From: JANXLS01 sp038227045
GTDB taxonomy: Bacteria > Planctomycetota > SZUA-567 > H5-PLA8
Length of the DNA stretch: 64,000 bases
NCBI GenBank assembly: GCA_038227045.1
Contig: JBBRQD010000015.1
Coordinates: forward strand, 1 to 64,000
Reading direction: 5' to 3'
Shown here: positions 17,116-24,728 of the stretch, in pieces
Numbering within the stretch: the first letter of the stretch is position 1
How the letters are laid out: each line of letters starts with the position of its first letter
Made by a program: the position numbers and the translations under genes
Notes under the pieces: model-generated
What the model was told of the DNA's origin: nothing
Databases searched by the model: none
What the model saw: only the letters and a program-made list of their open reading frames with translations

Positions 17116-17251
17116 ATGGGTGGCCATCCCGTCGGGGTGGGCGCCGTCAGGAGCAAGAAGCCACTCCTGAACCACACTTACTCTAATTCGAGTGTCAAGG
17201 GAGAGGCTTCTTGTCGCTGGCGCGACCCACCCTCGGGGGTGGGCCACCCAT
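17116..17251. repeat. Large imperfect inverted repeat between co-directional genes
   Basis: The ends of this 136-base stretch, beginning ATGGGTGGCC and ending GGCCACCCAT, pair imperfectly over about 48 bases. Internal matching segments include GTGGG/CCCAC and CAAGAAGCC with its complement GGCTTCTTG. The middle holds a smaller CACT...AGTG pairing. It fills the spacer between the glycosyltransferase and thioesterase genes. It may be a palindromic mobile repeat or a processing/termination structure. Confidence 0.65.
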
Positions 17252-17304
17252 AACCGATTTCAATCAGCGACACCGGTGGCATCGACCGTGACATTGAGCC
17301 CATC

Positions 17305-18624
17305 TTATCCCGCCGCACTCCCTTTTTCATTCCGTATTCTGAAATCCGCCGTCTGCGCCTTCAAAATCACCGCCACATCGCGCGCCATCCGGTCCACGCT
17401 GAACTTCTCAACGACGTTTTTCCGCCCCTCTTCGCCGAGCTGCGCTGCCAGCTTCGTATTGGTCAGCAGCGATTCGAGGCCCGCCGCAAGCTGCACCGGG
17501 ACATCGGGTTCGCACAGAATTCCGCCGCCCGTTTCGGCCAAAATCTCCGGAAACGCCGCGTGGCGCGGTTGCACCACCGGCACGCCGCACGCCAGTGCCT
17601 CCAGCACAAATAATCCAAAGGATTCGCCGTAAGTCGAAGGCACCGAGAAGACAGTGCCGCTTTGCAGCAACGCGATCTTCTGAGCCTTGTCGAGATTCGG
17701 CAAAAAATCCACGTGCGCCAGCAATCCGGCGGTCTTCAAATCGCCGCGAATCGCACGGATAAAGTCTTTGTCGTTGGCTGTCAACGATCCGCCGATACGC
17801 AGGCGCAATTGGGAATGCTCTTTCTTCGCGCGCAAGATCGTGAACGCCTCGACGAGCACCTTGATCCCCTTTTCAGGCGCCATGCGTGCAAGATACACAA
17901 TTGTGGGCTTCTCGGGCTTCTTCGCAGCCGGCGCATAGCCGCTCAAATCGATCCCGTTCGGTACCGCGAAAATTTTCGATTCGGGCAGTTGCAGGCGCGC
18001 CGCCATCACTCCCGCATAATACCGGCTGACGCCAATGAACGCGTCCACATGCGCCGAGTTGCCGCGCAGAATTTCCCATGCCCGTTCGCGGCTCTTTTCG
18101 GGCAGATGATCGAGAAAGAAGTCCTCACCTTGCAGCGTGCAGACGATGGGCACTTTCAATTCCGCGCGCAACCGTTTCGCCGCGCCCGTCATCAGCGCGT
18201 TGGACAGGCAAATGACATCGGGCGCGCAACTCGCTTTCAGCCAGTCCACAAGTTTGTCGATTTCACGAGCCTGCTTGCCGTCTTCACCGAGCAGCATCGA
18301 CACGGTCATGTCGCCGAGTTCGGCGGGATTCGTCTTCACGCCAAAACTCGTGGCGAAGCGCAGGAAACCGGGTGAATCGAGCCCCTTTTCAATCCACTCG
18401 GGCAGCGGGCTTAACTTGCTGTTCTGCTGCAGATACACATTGACGCCGCCGAAGAAAATCTTCTCAATACTGTTGTCCGTTTCATCGGTTGTCAGCGGAG
18501 TATAAAGCGGAATCTGCAACGCATCGTGCCCCAGCCGGCGCAACGCGGCGGTCAGCGCGTTGTCCCGCATACATCCGCCGCAATACATGCCCGCGGCACC
18601 GGGGGTGAGGGTGATGATATTCAT
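17305..18624 (-). CDS. GT4-family glycosyltransferase (GT-B fold)
   Basis: It transfers a sugar from a nucleotide donor to a lipid or carbohydrate acceptor. The 439-residue protein opens TPGAAGMYCGGCMRDNALTAAL, then IFFGGVNVYLQQ; this start marks a GT4 subgroup common in environmental Gram-negative phyla. Donor-binding features are VYLARMAPEKGI and the EX7E motif in YGESFGLFVLEALACGVPVV. It lies 113 bases downstream of the acyl carrier protein gene on the same strand, with an inverted repeat between. Acceptor and sugar are unknown; linkage to acyl-carrier and thioesterase genes suggests a glycolipid. Confidence 0.9.
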   Translation of the reverse strand: MNIITLTPGAAGMYCGGCMRDNALTAALRRLGHDALQIPLYTPLTTDETDNSIEKIFFGGVNVYLQQNSKLSPLPEWIEKGLDSPGFLRFATSFGVKTNPAELGDMTVSMLLGEDGKQAREIDKLVDWLKASCAPDVICLSNALMTGAAKRLRAELKVPIVCTLQGEDFFLDHLPEKSRERAWEILRGNSAHVDAFIGVSRYYAGVMAARLQLPESKIFAVPNGIDLSGYAPAAKKPEKPTIVYLARMAPEKGIKVLVEAFTILRAKKEHSQLRLRIGGSLTANDKDFIRAIRGDLKTAGLLAHVDFLPNLDKAQKIALLQSGTVFSVPSTYGESFGLFVLEALACGVPVVQPRHAAFPEILAETGGGILCEPDVPVQLAAGLESLLTNTKLAAQLGEEGRKNVVEKFSVDRMARDVAVILKAQTADFRIRNEKGSAAG

Positions 18625-18627
18625 TCA

Positions 18628-18710
18628 CCATTTTCCATTTATCATTTTCCAATTGCCATTTTCTTCGAATACGAGCGCTCACTGAATGGCAAATGAGAAA
18701 TGGAAAATGG
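18628..18710. repeat. Imperfect inverted repeat with CCATTTTCCATTT arms
   Basis: The arm at 18628-18654 matches the reverse complement of 18684-18710 over 27 bases with about five mismatches; both carry CCATTTTCCATTT. It occupies the spacer between the acyl carrier protein and glycosyltransferase genes. The AT-rich arms differ in style from the GC-rich palindromes elsewhere in the window. Confidence 0.65.
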
Positions 18711-18737
18711 AAAAAGGGAAATGTAGTTGTCTGGATC

Positions 18738-18968
18738 CTATTTGCTTCCCACAAACGTTAATAAATCCCCGACCGTCACCATGCGCGCCGCTTCGTCGTC
18801 GCTGATTTCGAGCTGCAGCTTGTCTTCGAGTTCCATGAGCAGTTGCAGACCCTTCGGCGAGTCGATACCCAGATCGGCGGTCAACTCGGCCTCGGGCTTA
18901 AGCGCCGCTTTGTCCTTGCCGGCAATAGTTGCGAGAACGTCCAGAGCTTGGTCTTGTTTTGTCGTCAT
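18738..18968 (-). CDS. Acyl carrier protein
   Basis: The 76-residue, acidic, four-helix carrier has the phosphopantetheine attachment motif LGIDSPKGLQLL, with Ser near 37. In fatty-acid ACP this motif is DSL; here the residue after Ser is Pro, which points to a specialised carrier. The C-terminal VTVGDLLTFV is also typical. It is the first gene of the minus-strand run leading to a glycosyltransferase, thioesterase, EamA-like protein and AMP-forming ligase. It would need a phosphopantetheinyl transferase, which is not in the window. Likely not the housekeeping ACP, because no fab genes are nearby. Confidence 0.9.
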   Translation of the reverse strand: MTTKQDQALDVLATIAGKDKAALKPEAELTADLGIDSPKGLQLLMELEDKLQLEISDDEAARMVTVGDLLTFVGSK

Positions 18969-19231
18969 TCGTTTCGACTCCCGAACTAGATATGGTTGTT
19001 AAACTTCGACTATCCACAATAGTTTAACGCAGACGCAGGCTTGCTGCAATCAGCGGCTTGAATGAAGGGAATTTGCGCTAGAGTGTAAAAGTTTTCAAAA
19101 TTTGGTGTTTACTTTGCACGGCGTTCACGCAGAATTACCGGACAATTGCCATTATGCATGGAACGAAAAGCGAGGGCTTCAGCCGGCGTGTGTCGTTGCC
19201 CTATTTCTTCGTTTGGCTTGGAGGATCGAGT

Positions 19232-19447
19232 ATGAGTCGTTTGTTTGCGCGTCTCTGTTTTTTGACGTTTGCCTCAACAGTGGTTTTGCTCACCGGATGT
19301 GGTTCAACCGGCGGTGCCAGTAGTTCAAGTTCAACAACATCTAGCAGCAGCGAATACCGTGGACGGGGCATGGAACTCCACGACGCGCGCGCCGCGGCAG
19401 CCCTGACCGATTCGGGTTGTTCCGTCGTCAATGGTGTGACAAGGTGA
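19232..19447 (+). CDS. Small serine-rich lipoprotein
   Basis: From the ATG at 19232 (GGAGG seven to eleven bases upstream) the 71-residue product has a classic lipoprotein signal: MSRLFARLCFLTF, then VVLLTGC with the lipid-modified cysteine near residue 24. A serine-rich linker (SSSSSTTSSSSEY) and a short C-terminal part containing one more cysteine follow. It would be tethered to the cytoplasmic or outer membrane. The frame extends upstream but without a signal. Function unknown; it is alone between divergent and repeat-bearing spacers. Confidence 0.7.
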   Translation: MSRLFARLCFLTFASTVVLLTGCGSTGGASSSSSTTSSSSEYRGRGMELHDARAAAALTDSGCSVVNGVTR

Positions 19448-19487
19448 CGAAACTAACCCCCTGCGCGCCGTGTGCGTGCATTAAAGC

Positions 19488-19555
19488 AGGGCGGATTTCT
19501 AATCCGCCTATAGTCTCAGATTTAACAACCATGGGGCGGATTAGAAATCCGCCCT
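19488..19555. repeat. Pair of complementary palindromes
   Basis: GGCGGATT TCT AATCCGCC (19490-19508) and GGCGGATT AGA AATCCGCC (19535-19553) are each perfect eight-base stems with three-base loops. The second is the reverse complement of the first, and the outer bases AGGGCGG/CCGCCCT also pair, so the two can also form one larger hairpin. They follow the lipoprotein gene and precede the ABC-2 permease gene. Confidence 0.75.
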
Positions 19556-19706
19556 ACTTTTTTATTGCTATTTGCGATGCGTGATCAAACGACGCCATTG
19601 CGTTGAAAAGTAGTGCACCCAATTTCCCCTTAAATTTTCAATCCACTCCGCAGCCTGCCGCGTATAATCAGCGGGAATTCTCAATGCCAAACCGCGAACC
19701 GGGATC

Positions 19707-20687
19707 ATGCTAAAAAGTCTTCGACGCATCTGGGCCGTAGGCGCGCTGACCGGGTCGGAAGGCTTGCGCCAGCCGGCATTTTTCATTCTGTTCATGGCCG
19801 CCGCCGGGCTGACCGCATTCTCGCCGCGCTTCGCCGCGTTCCATCTCAATGAGAGCGCCAAAATGGTCGTCGACCTGGGCCTATCCACGGCGATGACCTT
19901 CTCCGCGCTGCTGGCGCTGCTCACCGCGAGCGCCACGGTGAGCGATGAAATAGAGGGGCGCACCGCGCTGACCATGCTCGCCAAGCCGCTGCGCCGTGAA
20001 GAATTCATTCTTGGAAAATTCATCGGTGTGGCCGGTGTCGCGGTGGCCTTCTGCGTGCTGATGTCGCCGGTGCTGCTGGCGACATTGCGCAGCCAGAAAT
20101 ACGACGAATCCATCGATCCGCGCTTTCTCGGCGGCGCGTTATGGGCCGGGATTTTTTTTCTGGCGCTGACCGGCGCAGGACTGATCGCGAAGCTGCTCTT
20201 CGATCGTGGCCCAGGCGCGATGGGCGCATTCTGGATCGCCTACCCGCTGGCGTCGATTTTCCTGGTCGTGTATCTGCTGCCAGGCGCTGCCAAATGGGAT
20301 TTTCGAATTTTGATGGGCCTGATCTTCGGCGCGTTGCACGCCGCATTGATTTCAGCATTTGCCGTGGCGCTGGCAACCCGTTTCACGCTGGTTCAGGCAT
20401 CCATCGGCACAGCCGCTTTTTTTCTGGTTGGACATGCATCGGGAGCGATCCTCTCCCCGTTCCGCGATGGCGGGCAGCACCTGAGCCTCATCGGCACGAT
20501 CTTCCGCGCCGTTCTTCCAGATCTCGATCAGTTCAACATCACCGACGCGCTCGCGACCGCCTACCTCGACCAGCCCACGCCAATCCCCTGGGACATCGTG
20601 GCGGGCTCGACACTTTACGCGGGATTGTACGGTGCCGCGCTGCTGGCCCTCGCGGCCGCGTTGTTTGCCAACCGCGAATTGAGCTGA
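19707..20687 (+). CDS. ABC-2 type transporter permease
   Basis: The 326-residue integral membrane protein has six to eight hydrophobic segments. The early cytoplasmic SDEIEGRTALTMLAKPLRREEFILGKFIG is the signature of ABC-2 permeases (NosY/YhaP-like), in which a coupling helix meets the ATPase. The last helices include LYAGLYGAALLALAAALFANRE. It would need an ATP-binding partner, which is not adjacent; the gene stands alone and converges on the aldo-keto reductase gene, five bases from its stop. Substrate unknown. Confidence 0.85.
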   Translation: MLKSLRRIWAVGALTGSEGLRQPAFFILFMAAAGLTAFSPRFAAFHLNESAKMVVDLGLSTAMTFSALLALLTASATVSDEIEGRTALTMLAKPLRREEFILGKFIGVAGVAVAFCVLMSPVLLATLRSQKYDESIDPRFLGGALWAGIFFLALTGAGLIAKLLFDRGPGAMGAFWIAYPLASIFLVVYLLPGAAKWDFRILMGLIFGALHAALISAFAVALATRFTLVQASIGTAAFFLVGHASGAILSPFRDGGQHLSLIGTIFRAVLPDLDQFNITDALATAYLDQPTPIPWDIVAGSTLYAGLYGAALLALAAALFANRELS

Positions 20688-20692
20688 AGCGG

Positions 20693-21604
20693 TTAGAGCA
20701 CATTCGCACCAGTCGAAGCCGTCCAGATTCTAAACCACTGTTCGCGCGTTAATTTCAACTCCGCCGCTTCGGCGGCGGCGCGCAATCGCACCGCCTTTCC
20801 AGTTCCCAGAACCGGAATGATCCGCGCCGGATGGCTCAACAGCCACGCGAGCGCAATCGTGTCGATGCTCGCCGAATCGCATTGCGCGCCAATCTCCACC
20901 AGCACCGCGCGCACGCGTTCGGCCTGCGGGCTGATGCCGCTGAACAGCGTCCCGCCGCCCAGAGGCGACCACGCCATCGGAGCAATGCCCAGCCGCTGGC
21001 ACTGGTCCAGCGAACCGTCCTGAAACGCGTTCAATTTCAGCACCGAGATTTCAATCTGGTTGGTCACCAGCGGTATGGGCAGGCGCGAGGCCAGCAGGTC
21101 GAACTGGCTCGGCGTGAAATTGGAGACGCCGACGTGCCGCACTTTTCCGGATATGACCAAACTCGCCAGCGCATCGGCGGTCTCGCTGGCGTCCATGAAC
21201 GGGTCTGGGCGGTGCAACAGCAGCAGATCGAGAAAATCGGTGTTCAACAGCCGCAGCGAATTTTCAACCGACGCTTGGATGTGCGCACGGCTCGTATCGT
21301 AATGCTTGAGCTTGTTTTCCGGGTGCTGCGCGGAGACGGGACGGATGCCGCATTTGCTCACCAATTGCAGGCGCGCCCGCAGCGCGGGTTCCTCGCGCAA
21401 CGCCGCGCCAAAGAGACCCTCGCACGCATAATCGCCATAGATGTCGGCGTGGTCCACGGTCGTGATGCCAAGTTCCACTGATGTGTGCAACAAGTCAATC
21501 AATTCGTTCGTGGAAATCTTCCACGTCGAAAGCCGCCACGCGCCGAAAACCACGCGCGAACAGGTTGGGCCTTGAGGATGAAGTTTAACCGCCGACACGG
21601 CCAT
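20693..21604 (-). CDS. Aldo-keto reductase (YdhF-like)
   Basis: A cytoplasmic NADPH-dependent oxidoreductase of the TIM-barrel AKR fold, 303 residues. The catalytic tetrad region reads TTVDHADIYGDYACEGLFG (Asp and Tyr), with LVSKCGIR (Lys) and LLLLHRPDPFMD (His). SNFTPSQFDLLASRL and TNQIEISVL are standard barrel strands, and VLGTGKAVRLRAAAEAAEL is the cofactor-phosphate site. Substrate cannot be told from sequence. It is 11 bases downstream of the DUF4404 gene on the same strand, so the two are probably co-transcribed. Confidence 0.92.
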   Translation of the reverse strand: MAVSAVKLHPQGPTCSRVVFGAWRLSTWKISTNELIDLLHTSVELGITTVDHADIYGDYACEGLFGAALREEPALRARLQLVSKCGIRPVSAQHPENKLKHYDTSRAHIQASVENSLRLLNTDFLDLLLLHRPDPFMDASETADALASLVISGKVRHVGVSNFTPSQFDLLASRLPIPLVTNQIEISVLKLNAFQDGSLDQCQRLGIAPMAWSPLGGGTLFSGISPQAERVRAVLVEIGAQCDSASIDTIALAWLLSHPARIIPVLGTGKAVRLRAAAEAAELKLTREQWFRIWTASTGANVL

Positions 21605-21615
21605 AATTTCAATTC

Positions 21616-21948
21616 CTAAATTCCCGTATTAGAGAGCAGCATGCCGAGCGAATTGACCAACTCCGTCAAACGCGGATGCTGTGCCTCAAGCCCCGAGACG
21701 GCCGAATTAAGCCCTTCAAGCGCGTGCTGAACCGACTTCGGATCCTTCGACGCGCGCGTGGCTTCGTGCGTCGAAAGCGCCACATATCCGGCGACGCTGC
21801 GCGCCTGATCGGCGTCGGCTTTCTCCAGGACAGCCAGTTCCGACTTCAGTGTGCCCAGCAGCGTTTGCAGTTCGACGCGCTGCCCGGCGCTTAAACCCGC
21901 GGCGTTTTTCAGGCGGGATTCAATGCTGGCGATGGTGTCTTCAATCAT
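21616..21948 (-). CDS. DUF4404 family protein
   Basis: The 110-residue, mostly helical protein carries AQHPRLTELVNSLGMLLSNTGI at the C-terminus, a segment I associate with DUF4404, a small family of unknown role. The N-terminal half (SIESRLKNAAGLSAGQRVELQTLLGTLKSELAVLEK) is strongly heptad-like and may form a coiled coil. There is no export signal. It is co-directional with the aldo-keto reductase gene, with an 11-base gap. The family call is from memory of its motif. Confidence 0.72.
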   Translation of the reverse strand: MIEDTIASIESRLKNAAGLSAGQRVELQTLLGTLKSELAVLEKADADQARSVAGYVALSTHEATRASKDPKSVQHALEGLNSAVSGLEAQHPRLTELVNSLGMLLSNTGI

Positions 21949-21976
21949 GAATTAAAACCTCGAGTGATGATGCGCG

Positions 21977-23311
21977 TCAATTCTTCTTCGCTTCTTTCTT
22001 CTTGTAAACAAACGACAAGCGTTCCTTGCCTTCCACGCGCCCAATGATCCCCGAAGTATACTCGACATAGCCCTCGTATTCGTCGTTGACATTTCGAAAG
22101 CGTTTAAAAATGAGCGGTTTGAATTCGCCGTCGGGCAGAAGTTCGTAGTGCTTCGAACCGAACACCACGTAGCCTTCAACATCGAAGTGGGTTCTATCTT
22201 TGAAGACCTCCGAAACGCGCCCGGAACAGGTCGTCTGTTTCACGCTTTCCGGAAGGTACTCTTCGGTCATCTGGCCAACAAAATGGGGCGCGCCGAGCGT
22301 CACTTCCTCGCCATCGGACGTGAGCGCAAAAGTGGCTTTGATTTTGCCGCCCCATTTCAGTTGCGTCTTGATGGTCGCGGTCACCGTGAAGCTCGTCTTT
22401 TCGCCCTTTTTTAGATAAACCGTTTCGCCGCCGCGTTCGAACAGGCCAAAGACCATGTCGTAAATACCCGCGGGTGCTTTGACGGAGCGGTGCGTTTCGT
22501 CACAGGCGAACGAGCCTTCGGGGCCGAAGAAAACGAGCGTGTGGATCTTCAAATTCTCGGAACGCTGCGGCGGTTCGTATTTTTCGAACGGATCGATGAC
22601 TCCCGTGACAAGGTCTTTCGCGGCCGGGCGGATTTCGACCGTCGCGCCGGACGTGTGCACGATCACTTCGAAAAGCCCGTCGCCAATCTGAACGTGCTTG
22701 CCCAGAAAACACGCCGGTTGTCCTTCGACGAGCAGCGCGTCGTGTCCGGTGTCGTTGTATTTTCCATTGCCGTCATCGTCGAGTAGCGTGACGATTTTCC
22801 CGTTGAATTCGAAGGTCCGCGCGGCCGAGCGGACGATCGCGTATTTTTCGCCCTCGACTACGGACTTCAATCGAAAGGCGTACTTTGCGCTTGAACCGTC
22901 GTCGTAGAAAAGCTCGCACCCGTAGGGGTCGCTCCAGCCGTCCGGATTGATACGGTGGGTTTCGTCGGGACCAGGTTTGCCGTCGTTGTCGAAATCGATC
23001 CAGACAAAATCCTTTGCGAACTTCGCCATGATTGGCGGGCGTGGCTTGCCGTTCTTGTCCATCCCGCCGTGAGGCAATCCCGTATCCACCGCCGCGCCGT
23101 TCGCCGGAAATGTAATCACGTGCTGCAACGTGCGGTCGAAGACGCCCGGCGAGAGAATCTGCCGAATGCCCGTTAGCGGAACGAATTTTGTTTCGAACTT
23201 TTTCCAATCGGTCTCGGCGGCCGGAACGGCGCAAAGGGCCTGGCCCGGCCAAAACGCCAGGGTCGCGAGCAGAAATTGCATTGCGCAGATGCGCGTCAGG
23301 TATTTCAGCAT
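21977..23311 (-). CDS. Exported protein of unknown function with acidic, calcium-site-like loops
   Basis: The 444-residue protein has a cleavable signal peptide (MLKYLTRICAMQFLLATLAFWPGQALC). Two acidic Gly/Asp loops, IDFDNDGKPGPDETH and LDDDGNGKYNDTGHD, resemble the calcium-binding DxDxDG/dockerin-type loops of exported proteins. The rest is beta-rich with no recognised catalytic motif. It lies 28 bases upstream of the DUF4404 gene on the same strand. A structural or polymer-binding role in the cell envelope is possible. The loops are seen; calcium binding is inferred. Confidence 0.7.
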   Translation of the reverse strand: MLKYLTRICAMQFLLATLAFWPGQALCAVPAAETDWKKFETKFVPLTGIRQILSPGVFDRTLQHVITFPANGAAVDTGLPHGGMDKNGKPRPPIMAKFAKDFVWIDFDNDGKPGPDETHRINPDGWSDPYGCELFYDDGSSAKYAFRLKSVVEGEKYAIVRSAARTFEFNGKIVTLLDDDGNGKYNDTGHDALLVEGQPACFLGKHVQIGDGLFEVIVHTSGATVEIRPAAKDLVTGVIDPFEKYEPPQRSENLKIHTLVFFGPEGSFACDETHRSVKAPAGIYDMVFGLFERGGETVYLKKGEKTSFTVTATIKTQLKWGGKIKATFALTSDGEEVTLGAPHFVGQMTEEYLPESVKQTTCSGRVSEVFKDRTHFDVEGYVVFGSKHYELLPDGEFKPLIFKRFRNVNDEYEGYVEYTSGIIGRVEGKERLSFVYKKKEAKKN

Positions 23312-23549
23312 GGTGGAGATAGCCTTATTAAAGAGCGCCTTGCAAATAAGCTTACAACTATATTAGACGTAAAAGAGCGCCGACTAAAGGCAATAAAACG
23401 AGCGATTGATTTCGATGGCGGCGGAATGCGGCTTTTCGTGCAGGAAATTTCGGCCGTTGTCGTCAATTCAAGAATATAGAATGGCATCTGTACAAACAAA
23501 AGAATCGGTTAAAGTTGTGGCCATCACTTTAAGGAAGGAGTACGCACAC

Positions 23550-24080
23550 ATGGCCGATACTACCATGAAACTGGATGCCAGACCGAGCAGCGGATTCGGA
23601 CGCAACCAACAGCTTTCCGTTGCGTCGATCCTGGCTCTCTTGAGCGGAACGATGGCCATCGCCATGGGTTATTTTCCGCTCACCAACACGTACAGTCTCC
23701 TGCTCGGCGGATTGGCCGTACTGCTGTCCGCCCGCGCTACACTTTACGCGTGGACGGGCACGGTATACGCGCGGACATTTCCTCCGATTGCGCTGTGTTT
23801 ATCGATACTGGCAATGACCTTCTGCTTCGCGTGGCCATGGTATTGCGCGGGGGTATTGGATAACTATTTGTCGGGCAGTTCACCGAAGACCGAAATGCCC
23901 TCAACAGTGGCGGACACTACGCCGGCGGTCAGCATCCCGGTTGCCCCGGCGGATGCCGTTTCCGAAAAACAACGCCGGGACGATTTGGAAACATATCGCC
24001 AAATGAAGGAACAGGCGGAGAAGGAAAAGGCACTGAAGAACAAAATCGAGACGGTCAAGCCGCCGCGGCCGCCGGAGTAA
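23550..24080 (+). CDS. Multi-pass membrane protein with coiled-coil tail
   Basis: From the ATG at 23550 (AAGGAAGGAG nine bases upstream) the 176-residue protein has three or four hydrophobic segments (SVASILALLSGTMAIAMG, YSLLLGGLAVLLS, IALCLSILAMTFCFAW). A C-terminal region rich in K, E and R (about 130-176) probably forms a coiled coil and lies in the cytoplasm or periplasm. Its DUF4190-like arrangement of short hydrophobic pairs is only suggestive. It converges on the minus-strand gene, nine bases away. Function unknown. Confidence 0.65.
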   Translation: MADTTMKLDARPSSGFGRNQQLSVASILALLSGTMAIAMGYFPLTNTYSLLLGGLAVLLSARATLYAWTGTVYARTFPPIALCLSILAMTFCFAWPWYCAGVLDNYLSGSSPKTEMPSTVADTTPAVSIPVAPADAVSEKQRRDDLETYRQMKEQAEKEKALKNKIETVKPPRPPE

Positions 24081-24089
24081 CGCGCGGGT

Positions 24090-24554
24090 TTAATTCGAAA
24101 ACCCTTTGCGGTTGAAACCGCGGCGTTGAAAACCGCGTGGCTTGTAGACGGGATCGGGACCGCTGTTTTGCGTGGCGGTCAAGGGCGAGGAATCCGGTAA
24201 CGGCGCTGGCGGTTTCGGTTTTGCGGTCGGTTTGGCAAGTTTCACCGGTTTCGTGGGTTTTTCTTCGGCCTCTTTGGGATCCTGTTCTTCCTGAACGACC
24301 GGTTTGGGTGAAGCGTCAGGTTGGGGTGGTTGAAGTAACTCTTCCGTGTTGACCGGCGTAGTCGATTTGGAATCCGGGTTATTTTGGTCGGCCGCCATGG
24401 AGCGGGCGTCCATTTCAGCCGCTTCCGCTTCCGCCGCGCGGGTAAACTCCAGTCGCGACATGAACAGATACGTTGTGGCCGACAGCACTCCCACGGTGAT
24501 CAGCACATCCAGGAGCTTAACGGTGCCGGATGTCTGGGACGAATGAAGGGCCAT
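24090..24554 (-). CDS. Single-pass membrane protein with Pro-rich linker and RGF-repeat tail
   Basis: The 154-residue protein has a short cytoplasmic start, one transmembrane segment (LLDVLITVGVLSATTYLFM, about 14-33), then an Ala/Glu stretch and a long Pro/Lys/Glu-rich linker (KPTKPVKLAKPTAKPK). The C-terminus has three spaced RGF-like motifs (PRGFQRRGFNRKGF). The layout is like TonB or a stalked periplasmic protein, but no TonB domain is seen. The repeated Arg-Gly-Phe tail could contact an anionic partner. Composition is the only evidence; no family is known. Confidence 0.55.
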   Translation of the reverse strand: MALHSSQTSGTVKLLDVLITVGVLSATTYLFMSRLEFTRAAEAEAAEMDARSMAADQNNPDSKSTTPVNTEELLQPPQPDASPKPVVQEEQDPKEAEEKPTKPVKLAKPTAKPKPPAPLPDSSPLTATQNSGPDPVYKPRGFQRRGFNRKGFSN

Positions 24555-24728
24555 CGGAAAATCCTCGCAGTTTTGGAAAATGTGATAGAGTTTGATAATA
24601 CGGTAGTGCGGTGAATGTCAATCTCTAATTGAACAGGAATAAAAAAAGTCAATGATCAATTGACAAAAATCGAATAACTCGCGACAAATACGCGTCATTC
24701 GTGCAAGTAATGGGGTATTGAAAACGAC

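Noticed and set aside
24660..24688. Perfect TTGACA upstream of the exported protein gene at 24729
   Set aside because: No hexamer at the right distance matches a -10 box better than three of six positions.
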